From: Austropuccinia psidii
Lineage: Eukaryota > Basidiomycota > Pucciniomycetes > Pucciniales > Sphaerophragmiaceae
Length of the DNA stretch: 64,000 nucleotides
Assembly (NCBI GenBank): GCA_023105745.1
Contig: JALGQZ010000004.1
Location: forward strand, 11,062,451 to 11,126,450
Direction of reading: 5' to 3'
Shown here: piece by piece, positions 50,473 through 60,742 of the stretch
Layout of the letters: each line of letters opens with the position of its first letter
Numbering within the stretch: the first letter of the stretch is position 1
Notes under the pieces: model-generated
What the model was told of the DNA's origin: nothing
What the model saw: only the letters and a program-made list of their open reading frames with translations
Database searches by the model: none
Program-made: the position numbers and the translations under genes

Positions 50473-51910
50473 TATCAGGATGAAACTATGAAGAAGGTGT
50501 ATATAGGCTAAATACAACTTTTTCTATGTTTGTGACATGGTAAAATAGTTTTTAAAAAGAGTTATAAAGCTTAAAAGATATTTAATTTAAGATATAAAGG
50601 GCTTTACTATATTGGATATAGTGGTGGTGAGTGCTGTTGAAAGCCCTGGGTGCAGCTTTATCTGTTGGGTTACAATAATAAAAGACTACAATAATTAAAA
50701 CTATAATTATACCTGATTATTAACCAAGAGTAAAACTGTTTTTGATAGTTTACTACGTAGGTTATTCAAGAGCAGGATGAGGAGATGATTTGGCTGTGAA
50801 AAGCCCTCCTTTTATCCTGAAATTGGGGTGGAAAGGCTGTTAGACCTTTCCACGTAGAGGGAGTGAAGATTTTTCACTCCCCAGGACAAGCTTGTGGTTT
50901 GCAAACAGCCTGTATACACTGTATTGGGCTCATATGTGGTTTTGAAACCACATCTGGGCGGTTTTCACCAATACAGGGTGAAAATTGTCATCTGGGGACC
51001 TCACAGCCTGATTCTGACATGTATGACGCGTAGAATGCTGTATAGAAACTGTATGGGTCCCCAGTATTGACTGACATATGAGGTATTGAAGTAAAAACAT
51101 GCTTCTTCATCTATTTGACACCTCATATACATGGTTATGGGATATTATCCCATGGTAAGGCTGTATATGACAGCAGGTGGGATTCTGACCTTAAAACAGC
51201 CATAACTTTGTCAATTCTTGAGATATCAACCTCAAAATTGGTTCAGTGTGTAGCCTTGTATGAGCTCTACACAATGGTACCTCATTTGGTATGGGTATCA
51301 TTAAATATGGCATAGTTATCCCATGTACAAGATTTTTGTACATTTGTGTGTTTTGGGCAAAAAGCTGTATTGAGCTTGTTTGCCCCATAACTTCTGCAGT
51401 AGTTGAGATATGGGGAAGTGGGTGGCATCATCAGATAGCCCTGATTGTGCTCTTTCCAAAAAGACCCCACTTTAGGTATCTCACACTAAAATTGTAGAAG
51501 TTAGATGAGAGGTGAATGTTTTGTTCCCCCTTATTTGGCCTGAAATTGACCATAACTCCAGTAATATTGGTGCTAGCTCAGTTTGGCTGGTACCATTGGA
51601 TAGCCCTGGCTTAGAGCTTCATTTTTAATACCCATCTGATGGGGTTAAGCCTCTCCTTCTAGATTTTAGATGAGAGGTGAAAATTAAGGTTTATGCTCAG
51701 CAATATCTTTGAGCAGGAATAACTTTGTTATTTCTTGTCCTATGGTGATGGGACTTATATTTTCAGGAAGAGGTGAGTTTCCTCTTTCTTTTGATATCTT
51801 TTGAGCTGGTTTGGCTCAGCTCCATGTTTTGGTGGTATCTTGGCTATACCATTGGTTTATGGTATTTTGGCTGTCATGCTTGTGCTCTGGTTTTGAGTCA
51901 CAGGCTGACA
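50473..51910 (-). mobile_element. Full C element 5' LTR (1438 bp)
   Basis: In plus reading it runs from TATCAGGATGAAAC to CACAGGCTGACA, so the terminal TG has become TA. It should carry the promoter that drives the element leftward, but no TATA box is called. At three sites where the 3' LTR has CG, this LTR has TG. Confidence 0.95.
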
Positions 51911-51915
51911 AAGAT
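51911..51915. repeat. Target-site duplication AAGAT, right copy
   Basis: A perfect match to 42204-42208 across the 9702-bp element. Confidence 0.95.
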
Positions 51916-53884
51916 AGTTTTTCAGTTTACTACATCCGTTTTCTGACCTTTTTGACTCCCATTTCCTTAAACATAGAATATCATTAATATAGATCAAAAA
52001 TCAAAGGTGTTGGGATGGCTATTTGAAAGCAAAACTGTATATTTTACTCACCTTTGGAAGTGAAGTTTTTAATCTTGTGCTGAAAATGAAGATTGGAAGA
52101 GGAAACAGCTGAATTCTAAGAGTTTTCTGAAATATTTTAGGCCATTTTTGAGAAAAAAGTAAATTAAAAAGATTGGCTTGAATCATGGGAAAGGAAAGAT
52201 TAGGAGATATTACTAAATATTCAATTACTCCTTGTAGGTTGAAAACTCACAAAGAATCCTAGAATATATCCTCCAATAAGCTAAGTGGATTTTACTCACC
52301 CAATAGAACAAAAATCTATTAAAAGGGCCTAAATGTTAATTCTAAGAGAATTGGCTTCAATCCTGTTTTTTAATTTTTGAAAGAGGGTATCTACAGGTAT
52401 GATTTTTATTAGAGTAACATTTTTTTGAATTATTTAGGTTATTTTGAACATTCAGAGTGTACAATTTGAAAATTGATGTTGGTAATATTCTCAAAATAAG
52501 TGAAGATTCCTGTGAATTAGAATGTCTATCAATTAAACCCTACCTTCAATTGAGTTACAGTGCACATCTGCTTCTCAAACCACATAAATGTAAATCAAAT
52601 ATTATTCATTCAAGAATTAATGTTAAAAATCAATGGTATAAAATATAATTAGGTTAATTTTAGAATCATTTAAATGAGCTGGAGATATAACTTAAGAGAA
52701 AATAGTCTAAAAAGAGTGTATAATGCAAGCTAGTTTCTCATTTTGCAATAATACATGGCTAATAATACTTTTAAGATTGAGTAAAAATTGAAATCAAATG
52801 TCTAAATATATGTTAAGAAAAAAAATAAAATGAAAGCAAATACATGTTCCACATCTATCTTTAAAGGCCATTCAGCTATTATGTGCGCCTTCGAGATATG
52901 ACCAAATATCCAAAAAGGTCACAACAACATTTCTGTAATAATTATATTTATAATAATTATCTCAAAGACTAGTAAAAATACAATGAATAAGTAAAAAATC
53001 TGAATTAACTCAGAATATGATCAGTAAACATGTGAAATAAATCAAACAATAAGATTCCTCATGGTAAGATACACATATTTCATTTTTATAGCATATCTGA
53101 AAAGTCAATAATTACTGAAGAATAAGTAATAATAACTTAAAAAAGGTATAAAACCTTATTTAAATCAGAACCCAATGAAGCAGCATGTGAAATAAATGGG
53201 ACCATTTGACTTCCCCAAAAAAAGCCATACATAAAACCATTATAAATATATTCTCTAAAGTCAATAATTAAGGAATTAAGCTGAATATATGTGCTTTTTT
53301 GGTCAATGCATATATTCATGGTGTTTAGCTAATATCTCTTGAAATATACAAGACAGAGAGATAAAACAAAAATAAAGTCACCATGTAATTACTGTAAGAA
53401 CATAGATATGAACTTCATTTTACAAGTTCTAAACAAGGTTAAAGCTTGTAAGGGATTATTGAGTAAAATCAATGGAGCTGTTGACCACTTTGTTGTGAAA
53501 GTGGTCAAAACTTAAAAAAAGTATACAGTCAGATTCTACTAGTTCATACGTAAATAATGCTGTGATTTTTATTATAATATTCTAGTTAGGGCCCCTTGAA
53601 ATCAAGGTATTAAGTTTAAAATATTGAGTTTCAACACAAAAGATGAGTTACAAGAAAAATCATCAGAAATATATTTTTATGATGTAATAAAATGCGCTTG
53701 GAAGTTTAATGAGGACATATCAAGCTATTAGAATACACTCTCAGAATGGATGAAGCCTTTATAGATTAAGAGTTATTCATGATCAAAGTTTAGGCTTAAA
53801 TTTGATGATTTATGATCACTCACTAGAATCCTATTTTAAGCTTAACAGTTATATAAGTGATACAATTGGTGAATATTATCACCA
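51916..53884. other. AT-rich DNA without recognised genes
   Basis: Continuation of the pre-insertion sequence left of the full C element. Short frames (for example 52457-52648) show no recognisable domain. A perfect 11-bp hairpin lies at 53481-53508. Just before the compositional change there is a short inverted repeat, TGGTGA (53867-53872) and TCACCA (53879-53884). Confidence 0.6.
53481..53508. repeat. Perfect hairpin, 11-bp stem, 6-nt loop
   Basis: TTGACCACTTT, loop GTTGTG, AAAGTGGTCAA. The stem has no mismatch, and a run of seven A lies a few bases after it. In a fungal genome this is not a bacterial-type terminator. Its function is unknown. Confidence 0.8.
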
Positions 53885-54221
53885 GGGTGAATCTTGCGTC
53901 AATTGTCCGCGATTGACTTCACATCGCACCGCGGTCAGTATAAAATCTTGCTTCAGTCGCGTTAGTGTCACTTTATAGTCGCTGGATTTAGTGGGTCACA
54001 TCATGTCAGCGTCAAGACAACGTCAATTGTCACATGTGTCACATGAGAATGTCACTGAAAGCCCAAACCCATTTCAAGACTATTTGCAATGTTCAGGTAA
54101 TCTCACCTCATTGGCTTGCGCATCCCCACCTAATTCACCCTGACGCTTCGCATGCTTAGGCGCCCACACCACCCTCCAGATGAGACTGCAACACCGCCCC
54201 CCCATCTCTGTCCTCACCACT
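53885..54221. other. CpG-rich segment before the first minisatellite
   Basis: Composition changes abruptly here. CGs become frequent (GCGTCAATTGTCCGCG, CACCGCGG, GTCGCG), after kilobases with almost none. The motif GTCAGTATAAAATC near 53936 looks like a TATA box, and repeated GTCA/TGTCAC words follow. No open gene is evident. It could be a promoter or the edge of a distinct inserted segment. Confidence 0.5.
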
Positions 54222-55322
54222 CCTTACGCTTTCACACCCCCGCCCTTACCATCTTTATGCTCACGTGGTGCCCTCCCAACATGCCTCTGACACCGCTAGC
54301 AATCCTTACGCTTGTGTAGTGCCCTCCTGACATCCTTACGCTTGCGGAGTGCCCTCCTGACATGCTCCAAACACCACTTATCCTTACGCTTGTGTAGTTC
54401 CCTCCCGACATCCTCCTGACACTGCTTACCATCCTTACGCTTGCGGAGTGCACTCACAACATGCTCCTGACACCACTTATCCTTGTGCTTGTGTAGTGCC
54501 CTCATGACATGCTCTCAACACTGCTTACCAGCCTTAAGCTTTTTTAGTGCCCTCCCGACATGCTCCCAACAATGCTTACCACTCTTAAATTTGCGGAGTG
54601 CCCTCCCAACATGCTCCCAACACCACTTATCCATACGCTTGTGTAGTTCCCTCCCAACATCCTCCCAACACTGCTTACCATCCTTATGCGCGCGGAGTGC
54701 ACTCCCGACATGCTCCCAACACCACTTATCCTTACGCTTGTGTAGTGTCCTCCCAACATGCTCCCACCACCAATTATCCTTACGCTTGTGTAGTGCCATC
54801 CCAACATCCTCCCGACACTGCTTACCATCCTTACGGGCGCAGAGTGCACTGCCGACATGCTCCCAACACCACTTATCCTTACGCTTGTGTAGTGCCCTCC
54901 CAACATGCTCCCAACACCTCTTATGCTTATGCTTGTGTAGTGCCCTCCCGACATCCTTACACGTGCGGAGTGCCCTCCCAACATGCTCCCAACACCACTT
55001 ATCCTTACGCTTGTGTAGTGCCCTCCTGACATCCTCCCAACACTGCTTACCATCCTTATGCTCGTGGAGTGCACTCCCGACATGCCCCCAACACTGCTTA
55101 CCATCCTTACCCTTGCGGAGTGCCCTCCCAACATGCTCCCAACACCACTTATCCTTACACTTGTGTAGTGCCCTCCCGACATCCTCCCATCACTGCTTAC
55201 CATCCTTATGCTCGCGGAGTGCACTCCCGACATGCTCCCAACACCACTTATCCTTACGCTTGTGTAGTGCCCTCCTGACCTGCTCCCGACACTGCTTACC
55301 ACCCTCAAGCTTGTGTAGTGCT
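54222..55322. repeat. 48/51-bp minisatellite, left half
   Basis: About 22 units of the form ATCCTTACGCTTGTGTAG, then TGCCCTCCCAACATGCTCCC, then AACACCACTTA (48 bp) or AACACTGCTTACC (51 bp). The two unit types often alternate, giving a dimer of about 99 bp. Both lengths are multiples of three, which keeps several frames open on both strands (for example 54483-55406 plus and 54544-55308 minus). These frames are shadows of the repeat with peptide periods of 16-17 residues and have no supported gene. The array resumes at 56726 after a solo LTR. Confidence 0.9.
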
Positions 55323-56725
55323 TGTCACAGGGGCTCTAGTGGAAATACAAGAGTGGCCTGGCACTCAGCAATCAGGGAACTCACTTGGAAGACTCCAAAA
55401 GAATAAAGAATAAAAATAATAAGAATGAATTCCTTTAAAAGATATGCAGGTACAAGATGAGATGCAAAAGAGGAAAGGGAAGCCAAATGGCCAAAGAGCC
55501 AACCAAGTAAGTCCTTAATCACTGTTTCAACCTGCCAAAAATGAATAATGGAATTAGTAAGGATATGACCACCAAATATCCATTGACAGGCGAAGAAAGA
55601 GAAAGAGAAAAGTTCTAAATGACTGACTTAATAATATCAGTATTTGCTTAACTAAAATGAAAAGAAAATAAAGATAAAAATAAATCAAAGTATATTAATT
55701 AACTGGGGAAAAACCCCCCAGGTTGGAAAGGGTAGCCGGTATATGTGAAAAGTTGAGAGCTTGAGTTCTTCAGGCTGAAAACTGATCTGTATTGATCCTG
55801 GAGGCTGTATTGATTGTTTTGGGAATTGATACAGCTGGCTAATATTGAAATTGAATTGGGTTTAAATAATTTCCCATACTTGAAAATGAAATACAGTCCT
55901 TGATGGATCCAGACTGTATTGAAATGAAGGTGGTTGCCAAGATGGATTGAGTGGAGCTTTGACACTTGACAACTCCTTTTGGCACTGCCTCTTGAATACA
56001 CCTTGAGAATGAATTGACAGTATTCCCTTGGAAGGAATACTTGGAGTGAGAATAACCCATGACTGCTTGATGGCGTCATTTGTATTTGAGGTTTTGACAC
56101 TTGCCCTTGAGCCTTGATGAATCCTCTTGATGAAGTGACTGGATGGCCCAATGGAAAGTAGAAATAACCAGATGATATTTTTGCCAGTGGATTGCTGCTG
56201 AAAAAAGATGCATAATGGTGAATAACACCATATATGGCATTTTGGTTATCGGAGGTTGAAAATGGCCATAAGTCTTTTGGAGATGAAGGCAGGAGGATAT
56301 TGGTGAAATTTGGTTTTGGAGGGCTTCAGCGGTGTCAGAGTGTCTTTTGAGGTATTTGGCCATTTTTGGGTTTTTGGCCAAATACAGCTCATACAGCCTT
56401 AAAACTGCATTTGGGCAAAGTGCACAAAAAGTGCACAAATTCGCAGAAGCTGTATTTAAGGCCAAATACAGCTTCTTGGGCTGTATTTCCCCTGTTGACT
56501 GGGAAATACTAAAATTGCCCAAAAGTAGAGAAACCCCAGGAAAGGCCTGATGACGGTGAAGGGCCCAAGTTGGGCCCAGATGATGAAATGACCATAAAAG
56601 GCAGAATGAGATGTGATGGCCAATTTAGCCAATGATTTATGGATATGGCCAAATTGCCATATACTGGATGTGTCATGGATATGCCATATTGAATTCCAAG
56701 GGGATGAATTGCCATGGTTGTGACA
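55323..56725 (-). mobile_element. D-family solo LTR inside the minisatellite
   Basis: In plus reading it runs from TGTCACAGGG to CATGGTTGTGACA (TG...CA). It is flanked by GTGCT (55318-55322) and GTGCC (56726-56730). The array continues in phase on the right (GTGCCCTCCC), so it inserted after the array had formed. Part of its reverse complement (55345-55720) matches the end of the D LTR at 3712-5686. No internal coding region is present. The TGTCACA/TGTGACA ends could suggest a DNA transposon, but the 5-bp duplication and the TG/CA ends favour a solo LTR. Confidence 0.75.
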
Positions 56726-57495
56726 GTGCCCTCCCAACATGCTCCTGACACTGCTTACCACCCTTACACTCGCGGAGTGCCCTCCCAACATGCTCCCGAT
56801 ACCACATATCCTTACGCTTGTGTAGTGCCCTCCCGACATCCTCCCGACACTGCTTACCATCCTTACGCGCACAGAGTGCACTCCTGACATGCTCCCGACA
56901 CCACTTATCCTTACGCTTTTGTAGTGCCCTCCCAACATCCTCCTGACACTGCTTACCATCCTTACGCGCGTGGAGTGCCCTCCCGACATGCTCCCAACAC
57001 CACTTATCGTTACGCTTGTGTGGTGCCCTCCTGACATGCTCCCAACACTGCTTACCACCCTTACACTCGTGGAGTGCCCTCCTGGCATGCTCCCAACACC
57101 AATTATCCTTACGCTTGTGTAGTGCCCTCCCAACATGCTCCCAACATCACTTATCCTTGGGCTTGTGTAGTGCCCTCCCAACATCCTCCCGACACTGCTT
57201 ACCATCCTTACGCACGTGGAGTGCACTCCTGACATGCTCCCAAAACCACTTATCCTTACGCTTGTGTAGTGCCCTCCCAACACCACTCATCCTTACGCTT
57301 GTGTAGTGCCCTCCCGACACTGCTAACCATCCTTATGCGCGCGGAGTGCACTCCCAACATGCCCCCAACACCACTTATCCTTACGCTTTTGTAGTGCCCT
57401 CCCAACATGCTCCCGACACCACTTATCCTTACGCTTGCGGAGTGCGCTCCCAACATGCTCCCGACACAACTTATCCTTACGCTTCTGTACTACAT
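56726..57495. repeat. 48/51-bp minisatellite, right half
   Basis: About 15 more units of the same repeat with the same two endings. It finishes at CCTTACGCTTCTGTAC near 57490. Frames such as 57016-57306 are repeat shadows. Confidence 0.9.
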
Positions 57496-58025
57496 CCATA
57501 GTGTACGGTGGCTTGTTGGCGTACACAATGAACCCAATTGCCAAAATATGCTGAGTGGCCTTCTCTGCCAACAGGACCTAAGGGGAAGTTGGTAAGTATA
57601 TTCACAATGTTGTGGTTAGGGTTTAAATCATGAGACTCACAAATGAAAACCTAATAAGTGCACTATTTAAGACAAGAATTGTGTGTCCTGTTTCCCCAAC
57701 AAAACCATTTTATTTCATATCATTCAAATGGAACACTTTGCTTAGTCCTTGCCTCATGAGCATTGAATAGTTCAAAAGTTGACTTTAGTAGGTTTCTCAC
57801 TAGTCAAATTTATTCAATGTCTCACAGGGAAGTTATTTCATTTGCATGATATGAAATAATTTGCAAAACATCAGCTCCTTCAATTTCCCAACAAATTGCA
57901 TTTTGCAAATGCGATTTTTTTACTTCCACCTTTTTTCTTCAATTTAGATCTTTTTATTCAAAAATTTTCAAACAAGTTATCAATCAACTCGTCACCATCT
58001 ATTTGCTTAATAAAATACCTCCACT
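57496..58025 (+). promoter_or_regulatory. Spacer and likely 5' region of the orphan gene
   Basis: Non-repetitive AT-rich spacer between the array and the ATG at 58026. An AATAAAAT stretch and a pyrimidine-rich CTCGTCACCATC lie within 45 bases of the ATG. No gene is seen. A promoter is inferred from position only. Confidence 0.4.
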
Positions 58026-60259
58026 ATGGCCCATACCCTGGGAAATTCAACTGAATTCAATGAACGACCAACTTCAGCCCCAGAGAGTGGAAGTGAAATC
58101 TCTAATATCACCAGTAGTTGTGAATTAGGCATTGAAGTAGAGAGCCAGTCGCATAAAGAAAATCAAGATCCACCAGTTCTTCCAGAATGTGAGTATGCAT
58201 CCATCTTGAATATTTTTAATCTCTCAAAACCTGATATTGTGTCATATCCTTTATTTCAGGTCAGCCTCCAAGCTCTCAGAAACCAATTTTTAAAAGTTAT
58301 GAGAAGTAAAAGACTGTTGAACCTTGTGCACCGAGAGAAGATGATGGGCACAATGATGTAATTTTCAGTGGGGTGGTGGAAATTATATCCAAGGAACAAT
58401 TTGTCTCCAACATTGCTCAAACAATCCCAAGGCTCAAAAAAATTCAAAATGATAGTAAAATTCCTGATTATGTGCATCAAAAGATTGCTGAAGCCATGAG
58501 CCTGCTCAAAATGGATTTGAACCGTAAGTCCATTACTAATTCAAAACAAAATTGATAAAAATAGCTGCTTACAATATATGGGAAGGTGTGGAGGTGGGAG
58601 AATCTCTACCTGAAGGATCTCAAGTCGTAATTGGATTTCCAGGCAAAGGATTAGGAAAAAGACCAAATATACATGCAACCAAAAAAAACAAACAAAAAAC
58701 GCCATACCTTTGAAGCCGCAAAAGATTCTCGGGATCAAGGTGATGAAATTATCAATGGTGAAGGGGACCATATTGATAATTAACCTCCGCATACTGAACC
58801 CCCCCATACTCAACTAAACAATCCATGATTAAGCTCCACATATTGAAAGGCCCCTGATACCCAATGAAAAAATCCATGATGAAACCCCTCCCGCCTCTCC
58901 TTGGAATATTCAAGCCTTTCAAGAAAGGGAAAGAATTAAAGATGATACAATGGGACAAGATATGACTGATATAATTCCTGACCCTGAGCCCAAAGTGTCA
59001 TTGTCTGCTAATTTTCAAGGAATATTTTTATCCCGCATGGAAGAGTTTGCTGGCTTTTTGAATTATCATTCCAATATTACTCAACAATTATGGAAAAGGG
59101 GGCTTGATAATATCAATAGTATTTTCAAAAATCAATGGGACAATTTACCAACAAAGGATGCTCATACATTCCTGCCAGTTGGTATCAAGGTGATCACTGA
59201 GCAAGAGCTTAAAATGTCGGCCTGGATGGAGGACCTTGAGATGGCAGGTCAGTTTTATCTTTGTGCATGATACATGATTATTGGCTGTTGACTGGTGATA
59301 TAAATTGCAATATACAGGGTTAGATTTTTTTAAGCCAACAGAAACAGAATCGTTTTTTGATAACATTTGGAATCTCAAATTGATGAAGGAATCAGCTAAA
59401 CCTCCAGAGAATCTCCCAAAATCTGAACACTCCTTCTTCAAAATGGTTCCAGAGCCTTCTTTACCCCACCAATCCAGTTAAACATTTTTGGGCAAATGTT
59501 ATGTTTTAATCCATTAGTTTAGTCTCATACAATGTGATTGCACCCAAACCATATGTTGCACCAACATCAAATTCGACCGATCCTCTTGGACTCAAACAGG
59601 GAGAAGTTGAATGCCTTGCCTCCTCCTTGAGTAAATCAAAGCAACGTGCAACCCAACTCAGCATTGAAGGTGGTGGGGCTGACAATGAGATATCCACAAA
59701 GCCGCACAAGAACCTGGAGGATCTAATGGATACAGTTATCCATTTGATGATTGCATACAACATGGTACATGCACATACAAAGGTCAAAGTTAATGGCATC
59801 AAAGGCAAACTCACGAACTCAAAAAAAAATGAGGCCATCAATGATCTTTTGACGTGTCACAAGAATCTTGGAATAAGTCGAATTGGCTATGATATATTAG
59901 CGGCATTCTGTGCGGCGGGGGTTCGTGGTTTGATGGTATGCTCAGATGACTGGAGAACAAGCTCAGTTAAAGGGGCTTTATCACTAATTGACATTTCCGA
60001 AAAACCTTCAGAGGGTAAAAATCTAGTGGAGCCAGTGTGGCTACGTACTAATAAGTATATATGTAATTTACTGAATAAAAGTTTCTTCTCATCAGAGTCT
60101 TTTAACCCCACTGTACCTCTTAGATTTGAATTTGCACAATGCTTAGTATTAGACTTTGGTGATGCCTGGGTGGCGAAGCGCGGTCTTGGTTCAAGTGATG
60201 AGGTCACTTTGACTGTACCCAGGTCAGCTAAACTCACAACCAGGATTGACCCGTCTTAG
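58026..60259 (+). pseudogene. Unrecognised multi-exon gene, damaged
   Basis: Exons inferred from frame continuity and GT...AG signals are 58026-58188, 58260-58305, 58369-58523, 58565 to about 58690, a disrupted section to about 58890, 58890-59247, 59318-59476 and 59523-60259. The introns are 41-71 nt. The product starts MAHTLGNSTEFNERP. It has an acidic N-terminus, an ISKEQFVSNIAQTIPRLKK helix, a glycine-rich VVIGFPGKGLGKRP segment, a proline-rich repeat region, and a long C-terminal part with DILAAFCAAGVRGLMVCSDD and FEFAQCLVLDFGDAWVAKRG. I recognise no family. Damage lies in the middle: a frame shift in an A-run near 58680-58700 and TAA codons near 58780-58830. The last exon (59534-60259) is open for 240 codons and ends TAG. 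The gene is on the same strand as, and 480 bp upstream of, the Tet-like gene. Confidence 0.6.
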
Positions 60260-60742
60260 ATTAGCTTTGTACTAGATAGATTGTAATTGAATTTTGCAAA
60301 GTTATTTATCATTTCATAATCATGACTTCCTATTCTACTACTGCCCGGATGCCACAGTCTGAATACCAATAGTAATTGTACGGAGGCATGCTTCCGTAAA
60401 TCATTGAAAAGACTCCGACAAGACGCAAGCTGAGTCAGGCAGTTGTGCGCACAAGTAGCACACGCGGGGGCATTGAGCGAGTTTGCGTTTATCACTTTCT
60501 GCCAGCCCATAATAGGCCAAATGTTCCTGTGTCTTTCAAGAGGACTAGGATAACTAGGGATTGGATAATGCACTATCCACTGCAATTTTCAGGTTCAGGT
60601 ATTTGAGATCGCAAATTCGCAAAGGTCAGGTGTGATCTTTCTTTTTAGCTGCAATTCAAAAAGATTCATCAGCCACAATTCAATTTAGGTGATATTAATA
60701 AATCAATAATCATTTGGTTTCATTTCATTTTCCGCTGCAAGC
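60260..60742. other. Intergenic spacer between orphan gene and Tet-like gene
   Basis: About 480 bp without a supported gene. It contains a GC-richer stretch near 60410-60500 with several CGs. It should hold the 3' end of the orphan gene and the promoter of the Tet-like gene, but no motif is clear. Confidence 0.5.

Noticed and set aside
54483..55406. 307-codon open frame as a repeat-protein gene
   Set aside because: It is produced by repeat units whose length is a multiple of three, with equally long frames on the other strand, and it runs into the D LTR. No start context or transcript evidence supports it.
55323..56725. DNA transposon with TGTCACA terminal inverted repeats
   Set aside because: TG...CA ends, 5-bp flanking duplications in two copies and no transposase fit solo LTRs better. 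The short inverted ends are normal for LTRs.
54222..57495. Repeat array resembling a CRISPR locus
   Set aside because: Units are contiguous and variable, with no unique spacers and no cas genes. The genome is eukaryotic. It is a minisatellite.
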